62,554 nucleotides of DNA, from positions 1 through 62,554 of the forward strand of contig CAZLEA010000006.1 of NCBI GenBank assembly GCA_964558445.1, given 5' to 3'. Within the stretch, counting starts at the first letter, position 1. Each line of letters starts with the position of its first letter. Source of the stretch: CAYXVJ01 sp964558445. GTDB taxonomy: Bacteria; Bacillota; Clostridia; Saccharofermentanales; Fastidiosipilaceae. This document shows positions 41,917-50,099 of this stretch, piece after piece. A program made the translations under genes and the position numbers. The notes under the pieces are model-generated. The model saw only the letters and a list, made by a program, of their open reading frames with translations. It made no database searches and was not told where the DNA came from.

Positions 41917-43052
41917 CTAATTCAACCCCTCTTCCAGAGCAACAAGGTTTCGCCTCATCACCGTGAAGTATGTCTCACCGGCATCAATCTCCGTTTGGCT
42001 TAGTCCCTCATAGGGATTCAAGCGCACCGTCTCCCCTCCCAGATCCGAGGCGACAGTGGTGGGCAGACTGCCGGGTTCCTGATCGACGTAGTAGACGGTA
42101 TCGAGTCCCAGGCTTCTAGCCTGATCGATCACGGAGGCCAATTGCTTCGGATCCGGCTCGCTGCCGTGCATGTTGTTGATCGCGATCTGCTCGAGTCCAT
42201 AAGCCTTCGCCAGATAGTGGAAGGCCTCGTGTTCAACGATAAACGCCTTGTGTGTCGAGCCCTCTACCATCAAGCGGAAGTCTCGATCCAGCGCCTCGAT
42301 CTGCTCGGCCGCCTCGGCCAGATTGCGATCGAAGATAGCCTCAGACTCAGGCTTCAGCTCTACCAGCGCCAGATGGATCGCCTCCATCTGCTTGTAGGCG
42401 AGGTTCGGATCGAGCCAGACGTGCGGGTCNNNNNNNNNNNNNNNNNNNNNNNNNNNNNNNNNNNNNNNNNNNNNNNNNNNNNNNNNNNNNNNNNNNNNNN
42501 NNNNNNNNNNNNNNNNNNNNNNNNNNNNNGGATCGCCTCCATCTGCTTGTAGGCGAGGTTCGGATCGAGCCAGACGTGCGGGTCTTGACCAGAGTGATCG
42601 TGTCCATCGTGGCTATGCTCGTCATGATCCTCGTGATCCTCGTGATCGTGATCGTAATCGTCGTGATCCTCAGCCGTATCCGCCAAGCCCTTGCCTGCTT
42701 CGACCAAGAGCAGTTTCTTGTTCTCGAGGCTCGAGACGACGGTATCGACCCAGGCTTCCATCCCAAGCCCGTTGTAGATCAGGGCATCCGCGCGCTCGAG
42801 CAACACGATATCTTGGGTAGACGGTTCCCAATCGTGGGCATCCACACCGGAGGGCACCAAGTTATACACCGATACCTCATCACCGGCAAGTTGCTTCGTG
42901 AAGTCATAGAGCGTGTAGAAGCTGGTGTAGATATGGATCTCGTCCGGATCCTCGATCGTCTCTCCGGGCGTGGTTTGACACGCGGTCACGGAGATAATCA
43001 GCAAGAGGCTTAAGATGGCAGCTAGCCATGAGTTGATTCTGGAATAACGCAT
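41917..43052 (-). CDS. znuA: Zinc-binding lipoprotein ZnuA/AdcA type, frame split by a false gap
   Basis: The sequence is interrupted by a 100-N gap at 42430-42529. Removing the Ns and one 55-base duplicate rejoins the two frames into about 326 residues. The N-terminus is a lipoprotein signal (ISVTACQTT, Cys25). The mature protein has a His/Asp-rich metal loop (EDHDDYDHDHEDHEDHDE), then PHVWLDPNLAYKQMEAI and VEHEAFHYLAKAYGL, the ligand blocks of zinc-specific cluster 9 binding proteins. The start ATG 43052 has a weak ribosome binding site (ATGAGA). It is the first gene of the zinc operon and lies next to the Zur-type palindrome. Confidence 0.9.
42430..42529. other. Assembly gap (100 N) with identical 55-bp flanks
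   Basis: Bases 42375-42429 recur at 42530-42584, within znuA; collapsing them restores the frame. Confidence 0.85.
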
Positions 43053-43070
43053 ATAGTCTCATTTCAATTC

Positions 43071-43099
43071 TAATTGCAAATCGTTTGCATTTGCAATTA
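43071..43099 (-). promoter_or_regulatory. Zur-type operator overlapping the znuA promoter
   Basis: TAATTGCAAAT (43071-43081) and ATTTGCAATTA (43089-43099) form a perfect 11-bp inverted repeat with a 7-base spacer, 18 bases before ATG 43052. On the minus strand TTGCAA and TAGAAT lie 18 bases apart over the same region, so binding would block the promoter. The sequence differs from the usual Firmicute Zur palindrome, so the assignment rests on context. Confidence 0.7.
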
Positions 43100-43148
43100 T
43101 AGAGACTCTCACGACAACTGTCAATCACATAACACACATGTATACAGA

Positions 43149-43199
43149 GAGGACCTCCCTCACCCCGGCGTATCCACACCGCAGGATCGGAAGGTCCTC
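43149..43199 (-). terminator. Hairpin after the PDH operon
   Basis: GAGGACCT (43149-43156) and AGGTCCTC (43192-43199) pair around a GC-rich loop 50 bases after the lpd stop. It separates the PDH operon from the zinc operon. Confidence 0.5.
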
Positions 43200-43248
43200 A
43201 TAGATGATTCAAATTTGTTACATCAATGACTTATGGGCTAAGGTCTGC

Positions 43249-44661
43249 TTACTTCACGACGTGGATCGGCAATCCCTCCGCAAGCTCTGCGGCGTCCATG
43301 ACGATCTCACCCAGGCTCGGGTGGCTGTGGATCGTAAGCGTGATGTCCTCGATAGCCATGCGGGCCTCGATGGCGAGCGTCAACTCTGCGATGACATCGG
43401 ATGCGGCATAGCCTGCAACCTGAGCACCCAGGATGATCGATGTCGCCTTGTCTGCGATGATGCGAACGAAACCGTTACCGGCATCAAGCGACAGTGCACG
43501 ACCGTTGGCTGCGTAGGGGAACTTGGCGACGGTGACGTCCAGACCCTGCTCCTTGGCTTCGCGCTCGGTCAGACCGACGGAGGCAATCTCGGGATCCGTG
43601 AAGCTGACGGCCGGCATCGCGACATAGTCGACTTCGGCCGGCTTGCCGGAGATGGCAGCAGCTGCGATCTTGGCTTCATAGCTTGCCTTGTGAGCCAGCG
43701 CCAAACCGGGTACGACGTCGCCGATCGCATAGATCGAGGGTACGCTCGTGCGGCCCTGCTTGTCGACTTCGATCAAGCCTCTGTCCAGCATCTTCACGCC
43801 GGTGGACTCCAGACCCATGTCGTCCGTGTTCGGGCGACGGCCGACGGATACGAGGACGTAGTCGGCGGTGATGGTCTCGGTCTTGCCCTTCGCTTCGTAG
43901 GTAACCGTGACATCCTTACCGTTGTCGACCGCTTCCTTGGCCATCGCGTCGGTTACGACCTTGACACCCTTCTTCTTGAAGGCTGTGTTGACGAGGCGAA
44001 CCATGTCGGCATCGAAGTTGGCCAGGATACTCGGCATGCCCTCGAGGATGGTGACTTCGCTACCCAAGTTGGCATACGCACCGGCAAGCTCGCTGCCGAT
44101 GTAGCCGCCGCCGATGACGACGAGGCGCTTGGGCACTTCTTCTAGTGCCAGTGCACCGGTCGAATCGATCACACGACCGCCAAACTTGAAGCCCTTGATC
44201 TCGATCGGACGAGAGCCGGTTGCGATAATTGCATGCTTGAACGAATAAGACTGTGCAGCTTCATCGCTGAGGACGCGCAGGTGCTCCGAATCGTTGAAGT
44301 AAGCGGCACCCTTGATGATCTCAACGCCGTTCTTCTTCAGCAAGCCCTCGACACCCTTCGTCAGCTGTGCGACGACCTTGTCGTTCTTCCACTGCTGGGT
44401 CTTCTTGAAGTCTAGCTTCACACCCTCGGAAGTGATACCGAACGCGGTCGAGTCGAGCGAATCCTGGTAACGGTGGCCGGCTGTGATGAGCGCCTTGGAC
44501 GGAATACATCCGACGTTCAGGCAGGTACCGCCGATATCATCCTTCTCTATGATCGCAACCTTCTGCCCGAGCTGAGCGGCACGAATCGCCGCTACGTAAC
44601 CGCCGGGGCCGGAGCCGATGACGACTGTATCCAGTTCCAGTGAGAAATCTCCTACTACCAT
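43249..44661 (-). CDS. Dihydrolipoyl dehydrogenase (E3)
   Basis: The 470-residue protein has the FAD-binding GSGPGGYVAAIRAAQLG, the redox disulphide GGTCLNVGCIPSKALI (C-x4-C), the NAD-binding VIGGGYIGSELAGAYANLG and the C-terminal HSHPSLGE with the active His-Glu pair. It reoxidises the dihydrolipoyl group on E2, reducing NAD. The first residues (MVVGDFSLELDTVVIGSG) are short, so no N-terminal lipoyl domain is fused. It is the last gene of the pyruvate dehydrogenase operon, four bases after E2. Confidence 0.95.
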   Translation of the reverse strand: MVVGDFSLELDTVVIGSGPGGYVAAIRAAQLGQKVAIIEKDDIGGTCLNVGCIPSKALITAGHRYQDSLDSTAFGITSEGVKLDFKKTQQWKNDKVVAQLTKGVEGLLKKNGVEIIKGAAYFNDSEHLRVLSDEAAQSYSFKHAIIATGSRPIEIKGFKFGGRVIDSTGALALEEVPKRLVVIGGGYIGSELAGAYANLGSEVTILEGMPSILANFDADMVRLVNTAFKKKGVKVVTDAMAKEAVDNGKDVTVTYEAKGKTETITADYVLVSVGRRPNTDDMGLESTGVKMLDRGLIEVDKQGRTSVPSIYAIGDVVPGLALAHKASYEAKIAAAAISGKPAEVDYVAMPAVSFTDPEIASVGLTEREAKEQGLDVTVAKFPYAANGRALSLDAGNGFVRIIADKATSIILGAQVAGYAASDVIAELTLAIEARMAIEDITLTIHSHPSLGEIVMDAAELAEGLPIHVVK

Positions 44662-44665
44662 GTTC

Positions 44666-46015
44666 TTATCCTTCCATTAACAATGCTTCAGGGTCGGCTA
44701 GCAGACGCTTCAACTCGTTCATGGCGAGCTGAGCCGTCATGCCATCGATGATACGATGGTCGAAGCTAAGCGAGAGCGAGAGCATCTGACCGACAGCCAA
44801 TTCGCCGTTCTCGTCAACAATTGCCTTCTTCTCGATACGACCGACACCGAGGATCGCAACTTCCGGGAAGTTGATAATCGGGGTGAACCACATACCGCCG
44901 GCAGAACCGATGTTACTGATGGTGACGGTACCGCCGCGCATGTCGGCAGAAGCAAGCTCGCCTGCGTTGGCCGCCTTGGCCTTCTCGCTGATCTCACCTG
45001 CGATCTCATACATGCTCTTGGTATCGGCCTGCTTGACGTTCGGGACGTAGAGACCACGCTCCGTATCGACAGCAATACCGATATTATAGTACTTCTTGAA
45101 GACGAGTTCCTCGTTCTTCTCATCGATCATGGCATTTAGCGCCGGGAATTTCTTCACGGTTGCAACCAATGCCTTGACGATATAGGTCAAGTAGGTGAGC
45201 TTCACGCCCTTGTCGATCGCGATCTGCTTGAAGCGGTTTCGATGATCGACCAGCTTGCTGACCTCAACCTCGTCGAAAATTGCGACGTGCGGGGCCGTAT
45301 ATGCGGATTTGGACATCGCCTGCGAGATGGCGCGACGGGTGACCGTCATCTTCTCGCGGACTTCCTCGCCGAGCGCCGTGCTTGCGGTGCTGGTCTGAGG
45401 AGCAGCAGGTGCTGCGGGTGTCTCAGCTGCTGCAGCCGGTGTGGCGGCTGCGGTCTCGCCGGCAGATACGGTGGTAGCTGCTGCGGGAGCCGAAGTTGCT
45501 GTCAAGTCGGCAAGCGTCACATGACCGTGCTTACCCGTAGGTGTGACGGCGGTGATATCGACGCCAAGCTCACGGGCCTTCTGACGAACAGAGGGCATGG
45601 CGAGCACGCGACCGGCAACCGTGTTACCCGGCTGAGCCTGGTCGGACGGGGCGGCAGGGGCTGCCTCGGTGGCTGCGACTGCGGGAGCTGCGGCCGGTGT
45701 AGTGGCTGCAGGTGCGGCAGGCGCTGCGGGTGCCTCGGCTGCTGCAGGGGCCGCTTCGGGAGCGGATCCGCCTGCGCTGCCGTCATCGATCTCGATTAGG
45801 GGATCGCCGACATTGGCGACCGTGCCCACTTCGACCATGATCTTCAGAACCTTACCGCTGACGGGAGACGGGATGTCCTGAGCCAATTTATCGTTTTGTA
45901 ATTCCAGAAGCGGCTCGTCTTCTGTGATGGTGTCACCGACGTTTACATACCACTGGACGATCTCGCCCTCGGCCATGCCTTCGCCGACATCGGGAAGCTT
46001 AAATACAAAAGCCAT
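44666..46015 (-). CDS. Dihydrolipoamide acetyltransferase (E2) of the pyruvate dehydrogenase complex
   Basis: The 449-residue protein has one lipoyl domain (PDVGEGMAEGEIVQWYV, lipoyl Lys in LELQNDKLAQDIPSP). An Ala/Pro-rich linker follows (low-complexity, about residues 80-135), then a peripheral subunit-binding domain (AMPSVRQKARELGVDITAV) and, after a second Ala-rich linker, the catalytic core ending SLSFDHRIIDGMTAQ (HRxxDG). The core assembles into a large multimer that passes acetyl groups to CoA. GAGGTAAACA precedes ATG 46015. It needs lipoylation, which the LipL/LipM-like gene upstream could provide. Confidence 0.95.
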   Translation of the reverse strand: MAFVFKLPDVGEGMAEGEIVQWYVNVGDTITEDEPLLELQNDKLAQDIPSPVSGKVLKIMVEVGTVANVGDPLIEIDDGSAGGSAPEAAPAAAEAPAAPAAPAATTPAAAPAVAATEAAPAAPSDQAQPGNTVAGRVLAMPSVRQKARELGVDITAVTPTGKHGHVTLADLTATSAPAAATTVSAGETAAATPAAAAETPAAPAAPQTSTASTALGEEVREKMTVTRRAISQAMSKSAYTAPHVAIFDEVEVSKLVDHRNRFKQIAIDKGVKLTYLTYIVKALVATVKKFPALNAMIDEKNEELVFKKYYNIGIAVDTERGLYVPNVKQADTKSMYEIAGEISEKAKAANAGELASADMRGGTVTISNIGSAGGMWFTPIINFPEVAILGVGRIEKKAIVDENGELAVGQMLSLSLSFDHRIIDGMTAQLAMNELKRLLADPEALLMEG

Positions 46016-46092
46016 TGTTTACCTCACTCAATTCTCTATATCTATCTTGTTTCGTCTCTTCTATCGATTGACTCGTGTCATACAACAAGCGT

Positions 46093-47070
46093 TTAGTAGT
46101 CCATCAGACCCTTGGCTGCCTCGTAGATATCGTCGCTGTTCGGCAACCACTCCTTCTCGGCCATACCAAACGGATAGATCGTATCCGGCGCCGCGACTCT
46201 GGCTATCGGAGCCTTGAGGCTTAGGATCGAGTGCTCGGCGATGCGGGCAGCAACCTGAGCACCGACACCTGCGGAGCGCTGTGCTTCCTGTACGACTACG
46301 ACACGGCCGGTCTTCTCGGCGGTCGCCTGAATTGCTTCGATATCCAGCGGCGAGACGGTACGCAGGTCCATGACCTCGGCCGAGACGCCCTCTTCGGCAA
46401 GCTTGGCCGCAGCCTTCACGGCCTCCTGGACCATCGCACCGTAGGTGATGATCGAGACATCCGTACCCTCTTGGACGATGTTGGCCTTACCAAGCGGAAT
46501 CGTGTAGTACTCCTCCGGGACCTCACCACGGAAGGAACGGTAGAGCTTCATGTGCTCCATGAAGAAGACGGGATCGTTGTCCTCGATCGCGGCGAGCAGC
46601 AGGCCCTTGGCGTCGTAGGGATTGCTCGGGATAACAACCTTGATACCGGGTGACTGAGCAATCAGTCCCTCGAGGTTATCCGCGTGCATCTCCGGGGTGT
46701 GCACACCGCCACCAAACGGGGTACGAAACACCATCGGCATGTTCTGGCTACCGCCGAGGCGATAGCGCCAGCGGGCCGCCTGACCGACGATGGAGTCCAT
46801 GACCTCATAGATGAAGCCGATGAACTGGATCTCGGGCATCGGGCGGAAGCCCTGGAGCGCAAGTCCGATGGCCAGACCACCGATACCGGACTCGGCAAGC
46901 GGTGTGTCGAACACACGGTCCTCGCCGTACTTCGCCTGCAGTCCCGCGGTGGCGCGGAAGACGCCGCCGTTCTTACCCACGTCCTCACCAAAAATCAGAA
47001 TATTCTCATCCTTCTCGAGTGCCATGTCCATGGCCTCGGTGATGGCTTGAATCATAGTTTTCTGTGCCAT
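46093..47070 (-). CDS. Pyruvate dehydrogenase E1 component, beta subunit
   Basis: From ATG 47070 the protein has 325 residues and matches E1 beta: MIQAITEAMDMALEKDENILIFGEDVGKNGGVFRAT (split), DTPLAESGIGGLAIGLAL, MPMVFRTPFGGGVHTPEMHA and DLRTVSPLDIEAIQAT. It supplies the pyrimidine-binding half of the thiamine diphosphate site. AAGGAGAATGCATAAT precedes the ATG and overlaps the end of the E1 alpha gene by 3-5 bases, so expression is coupled. The E2 gene follows by 77 bases. Confidence 0.93.
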   Translation of the reverse strand: MAQKTMIQAITEAMDMALEKDENILIFGEDVGKNGGVFRATAGLQAKYGEDRVFDTPLAESGIGGLAIGLALQGFRPMPEIQFIGFIYEVMDSIVGQAARWRYRLGGSQNMPMVFRTPFGGGVHTPEMHADNLEGLIAQSPGIKVVIPSNPYDAKGLLLAAIEDNDPVFFMEHMKLYRSFRGEVPEEYYTIPLGKANIVQEGTDVSIITYGAMVQEAVKAAAKLAEEGVSAEVMDLRTVSPLDIEAIQATAEKTGRVVVVQEAQRSAGVGAQVAARIAEHSILSLKAPIARVAAPDTIYPFGMAEKEWLPNSDDIYEAAKGLMDY

Positions 47071-47071
47071 A

Positions 47072-48193
47072 TTATGCATTCTCCTTCAACTTATAACGAT
47101 CGATTTGCTCCTGCAAGTCGGCAGGCGCTGTCTCATACATAGAAGCCAGGAAGTCGGACACCTTCTGCTTGGGCGCCGCATCGGCCAGCTTGACCGCCTC
47201 GGTGATCTCGTCATTGACGGCCTCGATCACTTCTGCTTCCCGCTCCTCGGACCACAGGCCCTTCTCCGTTAAGAATACACGCATACGGGTCATCGGGTCA
47301 CGCTTGGCCCAATATTCGAAGCTATCGGCTGTGCGATAGAGCTTGGGATCGTCACCGGAGAGCGAGTGCGCACCGAATCTGGAGGTGAGAGTCTCGATCA
47401 AGACCGGACCGTTACCGTCGACGGCCCACTGGCGGGCACGACGGGAGGCGAGTAATACAGCGAACGCATCCATACCATCCACCTGCACACCGGGGATACC
47501 GGCAGCGGCGGCCTTCTGGACGAGTGTCGGCGCGATGGTCTGCTTCTCGCGAGGCGTCGAGATCGCATAGCCGTTGTTCTGGATATAGAAGACGACGTTC
47601 GCCTTATACACACCGGCGAAGTTCAGGCCCTCGTAGAAGTCGCCCTGCGAGGAGCCGCCGTCACCCGTATAGGTGATCGCGACCTGATCCAAGCCGCGCT
47701 TGCGGAAACCAAGCCCTACACCGGCTGCCTGGATAATCTGGGCACCGATAATAATCTGAGGCGGGGCGGCCTTCAGGTCGGCCGGGTAGTTGTTACCCTC
47801 CACATGACCGCGCGACCACAAGAAGGCCTTGTGTAGCGGCAAGCCGTGGTGGACAATCTGTGGGATGTCTCTATAACCGCCGAGGAGGTAATCGTCCTTG
47901 TTGAACGCGCGAATCGAGGCAATCTGACTGGCCTCTTGTCCTTCGGTGGGGGCAAAGAAGCCGAGGCGTCCTTGCTTCGCAAGCTTAACGGAACGATCGT
48001 TGTAGGTACGAGACCACACCATCTCCGTCATCAAATCGACTAAGTCTTCGTCACTCAAATCGAGTTCTCGGAAGAGCGCTTCGTTCACAAGCTTACCGTT
48101 CTGATCCAGGATCTGAAGGGTTGGATACAAGCCTGCAACGTTATCTAATTGACTCTTGAAATCCAAGGGATTAACAGTCTTTTTATCTGCCAT
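47072..48193 (-). CDS. Pyruvate dehydrogenase E1 component, alpha subunit
   Basis: From ATG 48193 (AGAAAGGTGCTAACA upstream) the protein has 373 residues: VDLMTEMVWSRTYNDRSVKLAKQGRLGFF (opening), HVEGNNYPADLKAAPPQIIIGAQI and the thiamine diphosphate motif ITYTGDGGSSQGDFYEGLNFAGVYKANVVFYIQNNGYAISTP (GDG...NN, quoted in pieces). It decarboxylates pyruvate as an alpha2beta2 enzyme. It is the first gene of the operon; its promoter lies about 40 bases upstream. The presence of a complete PDH, rather than only pyruvate:ferredoxin oxidoreductase, narrows the lineage somewhat. Confidence 0.94.
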   Translation of the reverse strand: MADKKTVNPLDFKSQLDNVAGLYPTLQILDQNGKLVNEALFRELDLSDEDLVDLMTEMVWSRTYNDRSVKLAKQGRLGFFAPTEGQEASQIASIRAFNKDDYLLGGYRDIPQIVHHGLPLHKAFLWSRGHVEGNNYPADLKAAPPQIIIGAQIIQAAGVGLGFRKRGLDQVAITYTGDGGSSQGDFYEGLNFAGVYKANVVFYIQNNGYAISTPREKQTIAPTLVQKAAAAGIPGVQVDGMDAFAVLLASRRARQWAVDGNGPVLIETLTSRFGAHSLSGDDPKLYRTADSFEYWAKRDPMTRMRVFLTEKGLWSEEREAEVIEAVNDEITEAVKLADAAPKQKVSDFLASMYETAPADLQEQIDRYKLKENA

Positions 48194-48231
48194 TGTTAGC
48201 ACCTTTCTGTCGCTCTGGCGAATACAACAAT

Positions 48232-48261
48232 ATTAGAACGCATTCGCCCGTAATGTAACAA
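48232..48261 (-). promoter_or_regulatory. Predicted promoter of the PDH operon
   Basis: TTGTTA (48256-48261), 18 bases, TCTAAT (48232-48237) on the minus strand, about 39 bases before ATG 48193. The -10 matches five of six. Confidence 0.55.
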
Positions 48262-48297
48262 TTGAGATCATCATCTCTCCTAATAATTTAACATTGC

Positions 48298-48317
48298 GAG
48301 TTAGACCCTGCTAACTC
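48298..48317. promoter_or_regulatory. Inverted repeat between lipL-like and PDH genes
   Basis: GAGTTAG and CTAACTC with a six-base loop (ACCCTG), about 37 bases upstream of the PDH -35 box and 175 bases after the LipL-like gene. It could be a weak terminator or an operator; no U-run follows. The rest of 48318-48492 shows nothing I recognise. Confidence 0.35.
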
Positions 48318-48492
48318 ATACGATACAGACAAGAAATCATTTCTCTTTTTAGAGGTACAATTCACGCCTTTGTCCACAGCGCATGAACCTTCGTCCGTCA
48401 CAAACGGAGGTGTATCGTACTTAATATCTCGATAGCACAAATCGTACCTAGTGCAATCGCGTAGTCTACAGCGATTCGCACTCCGACGTACT

Positions 48493-49353
48493 CTATACGC
48501 TTCGCCTGGCCTCGATCGACTGTGCGCGAACAATGGACAAGACCGCCTCTCGGAAGCCCTCGTACGTGACTCGTCCCCGAAGCTCCGGCACACTAGACAC
48601 CGCATCTTGGAGTGTCGTCATCACGGTCGGATCGGATGCGGGGAATCGGGCATCTGCCTCCCCTTGGTCGTAGAAATCGCGAACAAGTTTGCACCTGGCC
48701 ACTTGATCCCCCTCCACGGAGACATAAGCCATGAGACCGATCGCTTGCTTCACGCGGCGCTGGGCGATTCCCACCACCTTCTTGCCCCCTATACTCATAT
48801 CGTAGTCACCCGGACAGTAAGACCTTGGGATCTCGCCGACTCGAAGCTCGAGCTCCGGCCACAATCTGCCTGTGAGCTGCTTCAGATAATACTGCCAGGC
48901 TGCTGCGATGAAGTCTGCCATCAGGCGGAAACCGTCATCGATCGCGAGGCGCTCGTCAGGTTCTGCGAACAGGATCGAGAGATTCAGCACACCGCTGTCG
49001 CTCACGATTGCCTGACCCCCTGCGATACGCAGCACCGTCGGGATCGCTTCCGACTCGAGCCATGCCAGTGCCCTCGCCTCGTTTGGCAAGCGACGATCGA
49101 GCTTACCGAGGATCAGCGCAGACGGCGAGTACAAATGCAGCACTCCCTCCTCGGGCCAGAGTCCCATCGCGGCCTTCAACTTGCCCAGGCGCTCTAGCTC
49201 TCGGCGATCCGTGTCGAAGGCTTCTTCGCGAGCCGCCTCACTTGTTTGAGGCAGACGCCAGAAGCCCGCTTCATCCGTATAGGCCGAAGCGAGCTCGCTT
49301 GTCTCATCGATGGTCCGCCAGTGCTTGACGGACGATAGAATCTTAGTCGTCAC
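48493..49353 (-). CDS. Lipoate/octanoate transferase, LipL/LipM-like
   Basis: The 286-residue protein of the biotin/lipoate A/B ligase fold has RIAGGQAIVSDSGVLNLSI (the R-x-x-G-G-x-A-V-x-H/S-D-x-G motif). RSYCPGDYDMSIGGKKVVGI holds the Cys seen in LipL amidotransferases and LipM octanoyltransferases of Bacillus. It would transfer octanoyl or lipoyl groups to the E2 lipoyl domain. It lies upstream of the PDH operon on the same strand, about 290 bases away. The start is GTG 49353, overlapping the stop of the DsbA-family gene as GTGA. LipL and LipM cannot be separated here. Confidence 0.85.
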   Translation of the reverse strand: MTTKILSSVKHWRTIDETSELASAYTDEAGFWRLPQTSEAAREEAFDTDRRELERLGKLKAAMGLWPEEGVLHLYSPSALILGKLDRRLPNEARALAWLESEAIPTVLRIAGGQAIVSDSGVLNLSILFAEPDERLAIDDGFRLMADFIAAAWQYYLKQLTGRLWPELELRVGEIPRSYCPGDYDMSIGGKKVVGIAQRRVKQAIGLMAYVSVEGDQVARCKLVRDFYDQGEADARFPASDPTVMTTLQDAVSSVPELRGRVTYEGFREAVLSIVRAQSIEARRSV

Positions 49354-49994
49354 ACAGCCTCCCGTAGAATCGAATCCAGGTAGTCTCGAATCACCCGAGG
49401 ATGCTGAGCACCGGTCATGCTGTATTGCGAGTTGATATAGAAGAAGGGGACACCGTTCAGTCGCAGCGTCCGGGCAAGCTCTCGATCTTCTAGAAGTTTC
49501 GCTTCAAACGCTTCGGTCACGAGCACCTCGGTTGCCGAATCGACATCCAGGCCTGCTTCCGACGCCAAGCGCAGGAGCAGCGGGGGCTCTGCGAGATTCG
49601 CCCCTTCGTTGAAGCCGGCCGCAAACAAGCGGTCGATCAGGCGAAACGCAAGCTCGTTATCCACCGAAGCCGCATACGAGACCAAGCGATGCGCATCGTG
49701 CGTGTTGCTTACATAGGCAGAAGTGGGGTCGATGGCGATTCCAAGCTCGGTGCCCTGGGCGGCAAGCTCTTGCATCGATTCGAAGGCCGTCTCGAGGCTG
49801 ATGCCGTATTCGCCCGATATCACGTCGACGAGGCGCTTCGGGGCCAACTCCTTGGCCCTCGGATCCAGTTCATAACTGCGGTAAACAAGTTCGATCGGTT
49901 CGGCTGTGTCCAGGGAACGAATCGCTTCATATAATCGGTGCAGACCCAAGTAACAATATGGACAGACGAAGTCCATCCAGATTTCAATTCTCAT
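49350..49994 (-). CDS. DsbA family oxidoreductase, FrnE-like
   Basis: From ATG 49994 (GGAGGTACGTGTG upstream) the protein has 214 residues, the family norm. IEIWMDFVCPYCYLGLHRLYEA carries the CxxC of the thioredoxin-fold active site and the C-terminal half has LNGVPFFYINSQYSMTGAQ, the cis-Pro loop region. FrnE-like proteins act in the cytoplasm as disulphide isomerases or chaperones. A longer frame from 50087 is rejected because the ribosome binding site lies inside it. The gene is coupled to the LipL-like gene through a GTGA overlap. Confidence 0.85.
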   Translation of the reverse strand: MRIEIWMDFVCPYCYLGLHRLYEAIRSLDTAEPIELVYRSYELDPRAKELAPKRLVDVISGEYGISLETAFESMQELAAQGTELGIAIDPTSAYVSNTHDAHRLVSYAASVDNELAFRLIDRLFAAGFNEGANLAEPPLLLRLASEAGLDVDSATEVLVTEAFEAKLLEDRELARTLRLNGVPFFYINSQYSMTGAQHPRVIRDYLDSILREAV

Positions 49995-50099
49995 CACACG
50001 TACCTCCATGTACGGTTTCATCTTACTTGAGTGATGAGTCAATCCGTTAACAAGGGTTACAGAGGCGAAACTCCGTAACATAGGCACGCTTCTAGCGGT

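Noticed and set aside
43204..44145. Open frame opposite the dihydrolipoyl dehydrogenase gene
   Set aside because: Shadow of a complete E3 gene, low-complexity composition.
48288..48605. Open frame of 105 codons between LipL-like and PDH genes
   Set aside because: Overlaps the LipL-like gene in another frame, lacks a ribosome binding site and has a Cys/Arg/Ser-heavy composition without motif.
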